Below are positions 7,703 through 15,413 of a stretch of DNA of 64,000 bases, one piece after another; position 1 is the first letter of the stretch; each line of letters begins with the position of its first letter. Below the pieces are notes generated by a model that was not told where the DNA came from, did no database searches, and saw only the letters and a program-made list of their open reading frames with translations. The position numbers were made by a program, and so were the translations under genes. The stretch comes from Microthrixaceae bacterium (GTDB lineage Bacteria; Actinomycetota; Acidimicrobiia; Acidimicrobiales; Iamiaceae), in assembly GCA_016702505.1 (NCBI GenBank), contig JADJDU010000030.1:186001-250000 (forward strand), read 5' to 3'.

Positions 7703-9043
7703 ATGTCCGACTCGTCCCAAGCCAGCGAGCGGCCCTGCATCGACAACAATTCAACCCCGGAAAGCACCGGCACGGCCCCGGCGCCGCGCAACCGCAAGCT
7801 CTCCCCCAGCGACCGGCCGTACGTCTTGGTAGCGCTGGCCGCCACCGCGGTCGCCCTTTTCCTTGCTCCTACCGCATGGCGGCCGTTCTCGTTCGAACCC
7901 CTTGCTCGTTCGGCCCTGCTTACCGCAGTCGCCCTCCCGGCAGTGCTGAGGGTGATGCGGCCGGGTCGGTGGATCGTGGTCGCGGCCATCTTGCTGGTGT
8001 CGGTACCCGTGGCCCGGGAGGTACACCAGAACTTCACCAATGACACGAAGTTGCCGTGGACGCGCACCCACGACGGTGGAGTAATCGCCACCCGGGCTGC
8101 GGCGCGGGAGGTGATGGCGGGACGTAACCCCTACGCCGCCGACTATCGGGAGGAGCTGCCCGAGTGGTGGCGCACCCTGGGGGTGGACGACAAACCCAGC
8201 GTGAACCCCCTGGTACGTCATTACCCCTACTTGCCTGGCTCGTTCCTGGTCCAAATCCCTGCCCTGGCTCTGGCCGATCTGGCCGGGTGGACGTGGGATC
8301 CCAGACTTTTCGGGCTGACCCTGCTGGCAGCGACGATGGCCTTCTACGCCCGCCGCCCCGAGGCTCCATGGGCCAGGGCTTCCGCAATCTTGACTATGGG
8401 GTGTTCGTTCACGGTCTTGTTCGCGTCCTGGGGACGGAATGACGCCATACCCTCAACCCTCTTCGTGCTCGCGTGCTTCTCCGCCATCAGCCGGCCCCGT
8501 CTGGCAGGCCTGATGCTCGGCCTGGCCATTTCGTTCAAGTTCTTGTTCCTCGTCGCCCTCCTGCCGTTGGGCTGGTGGGTCAGAGACCGTGCCGGATCTG
8601 CTGGGCTGAAACGGCTCTGGACCATGCCTGCCTTCCTGGCCGTGACGATCCTGCCGTTCTTCGTCGTCGACCCATCGGCATTTGTCGAGGACACACTGCT
8701 GTTCAATCTCGGCCTGACCGATCTGGTCTATCCCGCCAGCGGAATCGGCCTACCCGTTCTGGCCCCCGGAGTCTTCCATGGGCCGGTTCTGGCAGGATCC
8801 AGCCTGCTGATCGAGGCGGCTGCGTTCACCATCCCGGTACTCATCGCCCGACGGGCAGGTCGCCTGACCGCAGTTCCGGTGGCTGCCTCCGTTGGCCTGT
8901 TCCTACTCGTCCTCCCATCGCGCACGTTCCAGCACGACTACTTCGGCTTCCTGGTGGTCCTGGCCTCGACCCTTTGGCTGTACCTGGACCACCACGACCC
9001 CGACCCCGACCTTCCAGCCCCTCAATGGGAAGCGAGCGGATAG
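7703..9043 (+). CDS. Multi-spanning GT87/DUF2029-like membrane protein (putative polyprenyl-phosphate-sugar transferase)
   Basis: A 446-residue integral membrane protein with roughly ten hydrophobic segments after a cytosolic N-terminus of about 40 residues. The first large loop holds TRTHDGGVIATRAAAREVM and GRNPYAADYREELPEWW, which resembles the acidic catalytic loop and NPYA signature of GT87-type mannosyltransferases. A charged WGRNDAIPS loop follows the middle helices. Such GT-C enzymes move a sugar from a polyprenyl-phosphate carrier outside the membrane. The donor and acceptor are unknown. It is divergent from the glutamine-synthetase-family gene with only 54 bases between them. It ends 88 bases before a strong stem-loop. 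Confidence 0.75.
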   Translation: MSDSSQASERPCIDNNSTPESTGTAPAPRNRKLSPSDRPYVLVALAATAVALFLAPTAWRPFSFEPLARSALLTAVALPAVLRVMRPGRWIVVAAILLVSVPVAREVHQNFTNDTKLPWTRTHDGGVIATRAAAREVMAGRNPYAADYREELPEWWRTLGVDDKPSVNPLVRHYPYLPGSFLVQIPALALADLAGWTWDPRLFGLTLLAATMAFYARRPEAPWARASAILTMGCSFTVLFASWGRNDAIPSTLFVLACFSAISRPRLAGLMLGLAISFKFLFLVALLPLGWWVRDRAGSAGLKRLWTMPAFLAVTILPFFVVDPSAFVEDTLLFNLGLTDLVYPASGIGLPVLAPGVFHGPVLAGSSLLIEAAAFTIPVLIARRAGRLTAVPVAASVGLFLLVLPSRTFQHDYFGFLVVLASTLWLYLDHHDPDPDLPAPQWEASG

Positions 9044-9061
9044 TCGAGCTGCCCGCACTCA

Positions 9062-9103
9062 CATGGCATGGCAGAGCCGAGACAGAGCCTCGGTCTGACC
9101 AAC
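9062..9103 (-). repeat. Dispersed 3'-end repeat, copy R2 (right-end hairpin only)
   Basis: The stretch GGCATGGCAGAGCCGAGA ... GCCTCGGTCTGACCAAC is the reverse of the right end of the long copies (AGACCGAGG-n-CCTCGGT followed by GCCATGCC). The arms GCCGAG/CTCGGT form a short hairpin. It sits 18 bases after the stop of the GT87-like gene. Confidence 0.6.
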
Positions 9104-9131
9104 TTGTAGGCCGACGAGCAAGACCCGACGC

Positions 9132-9175
9132 TGTCTCACCTCCCGAGTCTGGCTGCAGGCTCGGGAGGTGAGACA
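9132..9175. terminator. Bidirectional terminator-like hairpin between convergent genes
   Basis: A perfect 16-bp inverted repeat (9132-9147 with 9160-9175; arm TGTCTCACCTCCCGAG) with a 12-base loop lies between the GT87-like gene and the oppositely oriented SDR gene. There is no T-run, as is common in high-GC actinobacteria, but position and stem strength make a terminator likely. Confidence 0.75.
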
Positions 9176-9252
9176 CGTGTAGCTGTCGCCGATTGCTCCC
9201 ATCGGACAGTCTCGGCGACCGTCGCCCGGAGCTGGTCAGTGACGTCCAGCCG

Positions 9253-10023
9253 TCACTCGGGCGTGGTGTAGGCGGCGGTGATGCCACCATCGATCAGCAA
9301 CGACTGACCCGTCATGTAGCTGGAGTCATCCGACGCGAGGAACAGCGCCCCGTTGACCATCTCCTCGGCCTCTCCGAACCGCCCCATCGGGATGTGGACC
9401 AGCCGTCGGTTCCTGCGCTCATCGGTGTTGAGGTACTGCGCCAAGAGCGGGGTGAGCACCGGCCCTGGGCACAGCGCGTTTGCCCGAATTCCCTGACGGG
9501 CGTAGATGACCGCGATCTCCCGGGTCATGGACAGAACTGCGCCTTTCGAGGTCGTGTAGGCGAGTTGTGGAGTTGCCGCCCCGAGGTGGGCGACAAAGGA
9601 GGCCACGTTGATGATCGACCCGCCACCGCTGTCCAACATCGCCGGGATCCCGGCTTTGCAGCACAGCCACAGCCCCTTGACGTTCACGTCCATCGTGAGC
9701 TCCCAGGTGGACTCTGGCGTCGAGACGGCATCGTCGTCGTCGCCCAGGCTGACGCCAGCGTTGTTGTAGAGGACGTTCAGGGCGCCGAACGCTGACATGG
9801 TTCGGTCCACTGCGTGGTGGACGGCATCGCTGTCGCGAACGTCGGCCGCCACCGCGATCGCCTCGCCCCCCGCGGCGCGGATCGCCTCGACGACATCCTG
9901 TTTCTCCTCGGTGTCGACGACGGCCACCCTTGCCCCTTCTGCCGCGAACTTCTCAGCGGCGACGCGGCCCATCCCTCCCCCGGCTCCGGTGATCAGCGCG
10001 ACTTTGCCCGAAAGGCGATCCAT
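9253..10023 (-). CDS. Short-chain dehydrogenase/reductase, classical type
   Basis: A 256-residue NAD(P)-dependent oxidoreductase of the classical SDR family. The cofactor motif TGAGGGMG is at about 12-19, followed by an acidic residue after the second strand (VVDTEE), suggesting NAD preference. NNAGVS is present at about 87, the catalytic Ser is in NVASF near 140, and YTTSK supplies Tyr and Lys near 154-158. The C-terminus LLIDGGITAAYT is usual for 3-oxoacyl reductase or glucose dehydrogenase-like members. The ATG follows GGAGGAACA. It is transcribed divergently from the aldehyde dehydrogenase. The substrate is unknown; an alcohol or carbonyl intermediate of the neighbouring amine/aldehyde pathway is an inference. 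Confidence 0.92.
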   Translation of the reverse strand: MDRLSGKVALITGAGGGMGRVAAEKFAAEGARVAVVDTEEKQDVVEAIRAAGGEAIAVAADVRDSDAVHHAVDRTMSAFGALNVLYNNAGVSLGDDDDAVSTPESTWELTMDVNVKGLWLCCKAGIPAMLDSGGGSIINVASFVAHLGAATPQLAYTTSKGAVLSMTREIAVIYARQGIRANALCPGPVLTPLLAQYLNTDERRNRRLVHIPMGRFGEAEEMVNGALFLASDDSSYMTGQSLLIDGGITAAYTTPE

Positions 10024-10151
10024 TGTTCCTCCGATGAGTGGGTCTCACTGACCCGGCTAGCTCCGGACAGACGCCGGAGCGGACTCCGTATGATGCCCTC
10101 TCGGCCGGGTTCCCGGTCACCTCAGGCAACCAGACCGTGGAGCAACCACCA
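10024..10151. promoter_or_regulatory. Divergent promoter region between SDR and aldehyde dehydrogenase
   Basis: These 128 bases separate two divergent starts and must contain promoters for both, unless upstream transcription reaches them. The SDR ribosome-binding site (GGAGGA) is at its left edge. I could not assign a firm -35/-10 pair on either strand. Confidence 0.4.
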
Positions 10152-11585
10152 ATGACCGAACACCTGATCATCTCCGGCGAGCGGGTCCCGGCCCAATCAG
10201 GCGAGACGTTCAACGTGACCGAACCGGCCACCGGCCAGGTCCTCGCCGAGGTGGCCAAGGCTGGGCAGGCCGATGTCGACCTTGCCCTGGCCGCCGCGCA
10301 CCAGGCTTTCGCCGACGGCCGGGGAACCTGGGCACGAACGAGCGCTACCGAGCGCGGACGGGTCCTCCAGCGGGTCGCGGCGCTGATTCGCGAGCGTGAA
10401 GACCTACTGGCCATCGCCGAGACCCGCGGGGCTGGTCATCCGATCGGTGACGCCCGCTGGGAGGTAGGTGCAGCCGCAGCGACCTTCGAGTACTACGCCG
10501 GCGCTGCCAACAAGCACATGGGTTCAGTGGTCCCCGTCCAAGATGCCGGACTCGACGTCGTACTCCGCGAGCCTGTAGGGCCGGTGGCGCTCATCGTTCC
10601 CTGGAACTTCCCGCTCCTCATCGCCTGCTGGAAGATGGCACCAGCTCTGGCGTGCGGCAATCCGGTTGTGCTCAAGCCGGCGTCGCTCACCCCCCTGACC
10701 GCACTGTTGCTCGGTGATGTTCTGGTCGACGCTGGTGTCCCGCCTGAGCAGGTGCACGTCCTGCCCGGCCCAGGCCGGATCATCGGTGATGCCCTGGTCG
10801 GAGACTCCCGGACGGCCAAGGTGTCCTTCACCGGTGAGACCTCCACGGGGGCTTCGATCCTCAAGACCTCGGCCGACCACATAGCGAGGGTCTCGTTGGA
10901 GTTGGGCGGCAAGTCGGCGGCAATCGTGTTCGCCGATGCCGATGTGGACGCAGCCGCCGCTGACCTGCCCATGTCGGTCTTCGGCAATTCCGGTCAGGAC
11001 TGCTGTGCCCGTAGCCGGATCCTGGTTGAGCGTGCCGTCTACGACCGCTTCGTTGATGCCTTCTGCCAGCGGACCTCCAGCATTACGGTCGGAGACCCAC
11101 TCGACCCGGCCACGGAGATGGGCCCTCTCATCTCTGATGGCCAGAGGCAGGTCGCGCTCGACTACATAGGCGTAGGCACCGGTGAAGGCGCCCGCCTGGT
11201 GCAGGGAGGTGAGTCGCTCGCCGTCGATGGATACTTCTTGACCCCAGCGGTGGTGGCCGACGTCGACAACTCGATGCGGATCGCACGCGAGGAGATCTTC
11301 GGCCCGGTAGCGTCGATAATCCCCTTCGATGGCGAGGACGAGGCGGTTTCCGTCGCCAATGACAGCGATTACGGACTATCTGGATCGCTGTGGACCGGAT
11401 CCGCGACCAGGGCTATCCGGGTGGCCAAATCGCTACGGACGGGCACGCTGTCGGTCAACTCCAACCGGTCGGTTCGAGTCGAGGCCCCCTTCGGCGGGTT
11501 CAAGCGATCCGGGCTCGGACGCGAACTGGGAATGCACGCCATGGACGCCTACACCGAGGTCAAGAACGTCTTCTTCGCCGAGTAG
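10152..11585 (+). CDS. NAD(P)-dependent aldehyde dehydrogenase
   Basis: An aldehyde dehydrogenase of 477 residues oxidising an aldehyde to its acid. The general base is E250 in SLELGGKSA and the nucleophile is C284 in GQDCCARSR; their 34-residue spacing is normal. The oxyanion Asn in VPWNFPLL, the cofactor motif FTGETSTGASI, and EEIFGPVASIIPF and SVNSNRSVRVEAPFGGFKRSGLGRE blocks are also present in order. The start at ATG 10152 matches the family N-terminus; an in-frame extension to 10038 runs into the divergent promoter. The best context-based guess is oxidation of an amine-derived or gamma-glutamyl aldehyde together with the SDR and glutamine-synthetase-like genes, but a broad-range role is possible. 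Confidence 0.92.
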   Translation: MTEHLIISGERVPAQSGETFNVTEPATGQVLAEVAKAGQADVDLALAAAHQAFADGRGTWARTSATERGRVLQRVAALIREREDLLAIAETRGAGHPIGDARWEVGAAAATFEYYAGAANKHMGSVVPVQDAGLDVVLREPVGPVALIVPWNFPLLIACWKMAPALACGNPVVLKPASLTPLTALLLGDVLVDAGVPPEQVHVLPGPGRIIGDALVGDSRTAKVSFTGETSTGASILKTSADHIARVSLELGGKSAAIVFADADVDAAAADLPMSVFGNSGQDCCARSRILVERAVYDRFVDAFCQRTSSITVGDPLDPATEMGPLISDGQRQVALDYIGVGTGEGARLVQGGESLAVDGYFLTPAVVADVDNSMRIAREEIFGPVASIIPFDGEDEAVSVANDSDYGLSGSLWTGSATRAIRVAKSLRTGTLSVNSNRSVRVEAPFGGFKRSGLGRELGMHAMDAYTEVKNVFFAE

Positions 11586-11652
11586 CACGAGATGGGGGTG
11601 ACCCAACTCGGGCTACCTCCGACTTTGGTCCCCAACGAATGTCGAAAAGCAC

Positions 11653-11685
11653 AGAGGGGCCGGGTCCAAAGGACCCGGCCCCTCT
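11653..11685. terminator. Strong terminator hairpin after the first Flp pilin and the aldehyde dehydrogenase
   Basis: A perfect 15-bp stem (AGAGGGGCCGGGTCC with its complement) closes on an AAA loop between convergent genes. On the minus strand it is followed within a few bases by CTTTTC, fitting termination of the pilin transcript. Confidence 0.85.
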
Positions 11686-11709
11686 GACTACTTTCCCATC
11701 GGGATCAGA

Positions 11710-11910
11710 TCAGTTGCTGGCGCCCGAGATGGAGCTGCCCACGGTGTTGAAGTTCGAGGAAGCCTTGCGACCCAAGAACGACACGGCCACGATGCAGACC
11801 ACGGCGATGAGGGCAACGAGAAGGGCGTACTCCACGAGGGAGGCGCCACGCTCGTCGTCACCGAAGCGGGCACGGACGTAAGAAGCGAGGAACTCGTAGC
11901 TGCTGAGCAT
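11710..11910 (-). CDS. flp: Flp-type (class IVb) pilin, copy 1
   Basis: A 66-residue tight-adherence pilin precursor. The leader ends with DERG, then ASLVEYALLVALIAVVCIVA, which gives Gly at -1, Glu at +5 and a single hydrophobic assembly helix. This matches substrates of TadV/PilD-like prepilin peptidases. The mature pilin would have about 44 residues, very small even for Flp. AAAGGA precedes the ATG. The gene is nearly identical to the next pilin gene, differing at one residue (Val12 here, Leu there) and two bases. The tad secretion genes (ATPase, TadC-like, secretin or peptidase) are absent from the window and must lie elsewhere if the pilus is functional. Confidence 0.92.
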   Translation of the reverse strand: MLSSYEFLASYVRARFGDDERGASLVEYALLVALIAVVCIVAVSFLGRKASSNFNTVGSSISGASN

Positions 11911-12024
11911 TGGGGATTTCCTTTGGTGTTGGGGGGAGCGACCAGAGGATCCACGCTGAACCTCCGGACTGGTTGTGCGCTATTTCTCGGACGAAGCGCC
12001 CAACACCTTGAGCGGAAAAGCACA

Positions 12025-12056
12025 GAACGGCCGGGCCCCGAAGGACCCGGCCGTTC
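12025..12056. terminator. Terminator hairpin after the second Flp pilin
   Basis: Arms GAACGGCCGGGCCC (12025-12038) and GGACCCGGCCGTTC (12043-12056) pair over 14 positions with one mismatch around a four-base loop. On the minus strand CTTTTCC follows shortly after. It resembles the 11653 terminator in its GGCCGGG core, so the terminator was probably duplicated with the pilin and then diverged. Confidence 0.8.
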
Positions 12057-12081
12057 AGATCAGTTCCCCGAAGGGATCAGA

Positions 12082-12282
12082 TCAGTTGCTGGCGCCCGAG
12101 ATGGAGCTGCCCACGGTGTTGAAGTTCGAGGAAGCCTTGCGGCCCAAGAACGACACGGCCACGATGCAGACCACGGCGATGAGGGCAACGAGAAGGGCGT
12201 ACTCCACGAGGGAGGCGCCACGCTCGTCGTCACCGAAGCGGGCACGGAGGTAAGAAGCGAGGAACTCGTAGCTGCTGAGCAT
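12082..12282 (-). CDS. flp: Flp-type (class IVb) pilin, copy 2
   Basis: A 66-residue paralogue of the gene at 11710, with the same prepilin cleavage site and hydrophobic segment. GGGAGA lies about nine bases before the ATG. The two copies are spaced 372 bases apart, and each has its own ribosome-binding site and terminator, so either can be expressed alone or as a pair. The coding regions differ at two bases, yet the upstream regions differ clearly, which suggests recent duplication or gene conversion limited to the coding part. Flp pilins assemble into thin bundle-forming fibres for surface adhesion. No regulator is adjacent. Confidence 0.92.
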   Translation of the reverse strand: MLSSYEFLASYLRARFGDDERGASLVEYALLVALIAVVCIVAVSFLGRKASSNFNTVGSSISGASN

Positions 12283-12510
12283 TGGGGTGTTCTCCCTGTT
12301 AGAAACGGATGTCGCCTCCCCTGGTGGGGCGGCTGCTTGCTGTCCCTAGATGTTTCGGCGCATGCCCACGAACATGAATAGGTCATTCGGCCCCTTCTGG
12401 GACCTTCGTCACTTTCTGTGGAACCGAGCCACCACGAAATTGCCCGTAAGGACCCGAGCCGAACTCTCGACGGCTTCACTCCTTGCTGCATCGAATGTTC
12501 GGAGCAGGGA

Positions 12511-12516
12511 TAACGT
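12511..12516 (+). promoter_or_regulatory. -10 hexamer of a probable leaderless promoter (GDPD gene)
   Basis: TAACGT is followed by six bases and the GTG at 12523, with no Shine-Dalgarno near the start. The arrangement matches leaderless initiation. The rest of the 240-base gap from 12283 must also hold the promoter of pilin copy 2 on the other strand. Confidence 0.45.
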
Positions 12517-12522
12517 CGCACT

Positions 12523-13284
12523 GTGCCCTCCAGTAGCTGGTCCTTCCTCGATCACCCTGGCCCCCTCGCTTTTGCCCACCGGGGTGGGGCAAGTCGCTGG
12601 CCCGAGAACACCATGCCAGCTTTCGAAGGTGCTGTCGCTCTCGGGTACAGGTACCTGGAGACCGATGCCCACGTGACCTCTGACGGGGTATGCCTGGCCT
12701 TCCACGATGACCACCTGGATCGGGTGACGGACAGAACCGGGACGATCGCCGAACTGCCCTACAGATTGGTGCGGGAGGCAAGGGTGGACGGCCGTGAGCC
12801 GATCCCGCTGCTCGAGGATCTGATCGCGTCGTTCCCCGACACCCGGGTGAACATAGACCCCAAGCACGATGCTGCGGTCGAGGCAGTGGCTGCCGTCATC
12901 AGGCGAACGGGTTCCACCGGTCGGGTATGCCTGGGCTCGTTCTCAGACGATCGCCTTGCTCGCCTACGCGCCATGCTCGGCCCGGGGCTGTGCACCTCAC
13001 TGGGCCCACGGGGCGTGGCTCGCCTGCGCGCCGGGTCGTTCGGTCTTCCGATCGGTGACCTCGCGGGGGCCTGCGTCCAGGTCCCTCATCGGGTTAAGGG
13101 TGTCCGCCTCGTCGACGACCGATTCGTGTCCCGCGCCCATGCCGCGGGCCTTCAGGTCCACGTTTGGACTATCGACGACGAGAACGAGATCAACGAGCTC
13201 CTGGACCGGGGTGTAGACGGGATCATGACCGACCAGCCCTCGGTGCTGAAGGCGGTTCTCGAGTCGCGCGGCTCTTGGTACTGA
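12523..13284 (+). CDS. Glycerophosphodiester phosphodiesterase
   Basis: This enzyme family hydrolyses glycerophosphodiesters to glycerol-3-phosphate and an alcohol. The 253-residue TIM-barrel protein has the active-site HRGG at 19-22, E29-N30 in PENT, the metal ligands E46 and D48 in LETDAH, and H61 in FHDDHL. Later motifs are VNIDPKHD, GSFSDDRLARLR and HVWTIDDENEINELLDRGVDGIMTD, the normal GDPD C-terminus. No signal peptide is seen, so it probably acts in the cytosol on phospholipid-derived head groups. It stands alone on the plus strand, divergent from the pilin genes and about 195 bases upstream of the ABC transporter operon. Confidence 0.93.
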   Translation: MPSSSWSFLDHPGPLAFAHRGGASRWPENTMPAFEGAVALGYRYLETDAHVTSDGVCLAFHDDHLDRVTDRTGTIAELPYRLVREARVDGREPIPLLEDLIASFPDTRVNIDPKHDAAVEAVAAVIRRTGSTGRVCLGSFSDDRLARLRAMLGPGLCTSLGPRGVARLRAGSFGLPIGDLAGACVQVPHRVKGVRLVDDRFVSRAHAAGLQVHVWTIDDENEINELLDRGVDGIMTDQPSVLKAVLESRGSWY

Positions 13285-13432
13285 GCGCGTCGCCGTATCC
13301 CTGGCTGAACAGAGCCGGTAGCGGGCGAGCCCAGACCACTAGCACACCCCAGCCTGTGCCTCTTTTCACTCGGTTGTCGCCGTAGGTCGTAAGGCCCGAC
13401 TAGCTCAAGCGGATGGACACCCCGCCGATGGC

Positions 13433-13453
13433 ACCCGTATACAACACACGGGT
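13433..13453. promoter_or_regulatory. Dyad symmetry upstream of the ABC transporter operon (candidate operator)
   Basis: ACCCGT at 13433-13438 and ACGGGT at 13448-13453 form a 21-base interrupted palindrome whose centre contains TATACA. It lies 27 bases before the first binding-protein start. A TetR-type regulator ends the same operon, so an operator is plausible, but the arms are short and no second copy was found. Confidence 0.3.
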
Positions 13454-13479
13454 CAAGTACCTCCGGGAGGCAAGACCAC

Positions 13480-15189
13480 ATGGCGAATCGCAGGGTCCTT
13501 CACGTCGCTCTTGCCACGATCCTCATCCTCGGTGCTGCCTGCTCGGAGGAGGAATCGACCACCCCGGCGCTCGACCTGGGCGCAAAACCGGTGGAGAGCG
13601 GAAACGTCTCGGCGGCGCCCGTCCGTGGTGGCCAACTGGTCTACGCCCTCGAAGCCGACAACCTCAACTACTGCCTTCCTGAAGCCCAGATGGCGATCGC
13701 GGGCATGCAGGTCAGTAGAGCGATCTACGACCCGCTCGTGGTTCCCAATGCCAAAGGTGGCTACTCGCCCTACTTGGCCAAGTCGGTCGAACACAACGAC
13801 GACTACACCGAATGGACGATCACTCTGCGCTCGGGCGTCACCTTCCACAACGGCGAGAAGCTCGACGCCAAGCTGGTGCGCGACAACCTCGATGCCTACC
13901 GGGGGGCAAAGGAGTACGGAGACGATGGCGGACCCAACCCGCGGCGGGCCCTTCTGCTCTCCTTCTTCTTCGAAGACATCGACGACGTAGTCGCCACCGA
14001 CGACATGACAGTAACGGTGACCACCAAACGTCCATGGGTCGCCTTCCCTGCATCCCTGTATGCCAGCGGGCGCGTGTCGATCCTGGCCCGTGAGCAACTC
14101 GAGGCCGACAAGCAAGGCTGCGAGCAGTCGCCGATCGGATCTGGCCCCTTCAAGTTCACCTCGTGGGACATCGGTAGCAGCCTCCAACTGTCGAGAAACG
14201 ACAACTACTGGCAGAAGGCCGAGGACGGCAAGCCCTACCCCTATGTGAACGCCATCGAGTTCCGCCCGATGCCGAACGACGACGAACGCATCGCCGCCCT
14301 TCAGCGAGGCGACATCAACATCATGCACTCGAGCACCGCCTCCGACATCGGCGGCAACCTGGCCGGACTGCAACACGCTGGCGCCATCAACCTGCTCGTC
14401 AGCGAGGAGAGAACCGAAACGGCCTACATGCTCATCAACTCAAAGAGCGAGCCGTTCGACACCGCGGCTGGTCGCATCGCTGCGGCTCAGGCCATCGACC
14501 GGGTCAAGCTGAACGAGATGGCCAACCGCGGACTCCCAACCATCGCCACCGGACCCTTTCCCCCGGGGGTCATGGGCTCGCTGAAGGACAACGACGCTCC
14601 CCAGTACGACCTCGCCGCGGCCAAGGCTGCCGTACAGAAGCTGAAGGCCGCGGGCAAGAACACCTCGATACGCCTCATGTGCACCACAAATCCGTCCTCC
14701 ATTCGCCAGTGGAGCCTCGTGAAGGAGATGCTCCAGGCGGCCGGGTTCACGGTGACCCTCGAGGTGGCGGTCCAGACCGACCTGATCTCCCGAGTGATCA
14801 ACGGCCAGTACGACCTGGCTGCCTTCCGGAGCCAACAGGGAGATGATCCCGATGCCAACGCCATCTGGTGGTATGGCCGTGGAAACATGGTCAACTTCGG
14901 CAGATTCGACGATGAGGTGATCAACGACAACCTCGACGTGGGTCGCACCAACCCCGACGAGAAGGCCCGCACGAAGGCATATGAGACCGTAAACCGCCAG
15001 CTCGGATCACAGGCCTACAACGTGTGGCTCTTCCTACAGCCATGGGCCGTGGCCATGGCTCCCAACGTCCACGGTGTGGTCGGGCCCAAGCTGCCCAACG
15101 GAGACGAACCCGGCGCCCGGATCGTCAACGGTCACTCGCTACTGGGCCTCTGGGTCGAGAACTCTGTAGAGGAATCCACGGCATCCTGA
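13480..15189 (+). CDS. ABC transporter substrate-binding lipoprotein, family 5 (first paralogue)
   Basis: A 569-residue extracytoplasmic binding protein of the peptide/nickel (SBP_bac_5) family. A lipoprotein signal peptide ends in LGAAC, so C21 would be lipidated. The mature part starts with a flexible acidic linker, then RGGQLVYALEADN and the family blocks YTEWTITLRSGVTFHNGE, GSGPFKFTSW and SRNDNYWQK. GGGAGG precedes the ATG. It is the first gene of a seven-gene block with permeases and ATPases of the same class. It resembles the next gene throughout its length but is clearly diverged. The ligand is unknown: oligopeptides, opines or other small amphipathic solutes are all possible for the family. 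Confidence 0.93.
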   Translation: MANRRVLHVALATILILGAACSEEESTTPALDLGAKPVESGNVSAAPVRGGQLVYALEADNLNYCLPEAQMAIAGMQVSRAIYDPLVVPNAKGGYSPYLAKSVEHNDDYTEWTITLRSGVTFHNGEKLDAKLVRDNLDAYRGAKEYGDDGGPNPRRALLLSFFFEDIDDVVATDDMTVTVTTKRPWVAFPASLYASGRVSILAREQLEADKQGCEQSPIGSGPFKFTSWDIGSSLQLSRNDNYWQKAEDGKPYPYVNAIEFRPMPNDDERIAALQRGDINIMHSSTASDIGGNLAGLQHAGAINLLVSEERTETAYMLINSKSEPFDTAAGRIAAAQAIDRVKLNEMANRGLPTIATGPFPPGVMGSLKDNDAPQYDLAAAKAAVQKLKAAGKNTSIRLMCTTNPSSIRQWSLVKEMLQAAGFTVTLEVAVQTDLISRVINGQYDLAAFRSQQGDDPDANAIWWYGRGNMVNFGRFDDEVINDNLDVGRTNPDEKARTKAYETVNRQLGSQAYNVWLFLQPWAVAMAPNVHGVVGPKLPNGDEPGARIVNGHSLLGLWVENSVEESTAS

Positions 15190-15292
15190 AGCCCGAAGAG
15201 CCGGCTCAGACGGACATCAGCGGCTCTTGCCGGAGTGTCGCCCGAGGTGATGACCGAAGGCCAGATGGTCACAGTGAGGGACTTGGACACCA

Positions 15293-15313
15293 GCGCGGAT
15301 TTCCGATCCGCGC
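15293..15313. terminator. Stem-loop between the two binding-protein genes
   Basis: GCGCGGAT (15293-15300) and ATCCGCGC (15306-15313) form a perfect 8-bp stem with a five-base loop inside the 224-base gap. No T-run follows. It could be a weak terminator or a 3' stabiliser of the first gene. A -10-like TATGGT at 15322 may start a separate transcript for the second binding protein. Confidence 0.35.
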
Positions 15314-15413
15314 GCGAACGCTATGGTCTCGGTCACATTGCCGGGAGCTCGGCTCCGCTGGTGTCTGCTCCGGTTCATCTCATCGACGCACCAACGACAA
15401 CAAGGGGAACTGA

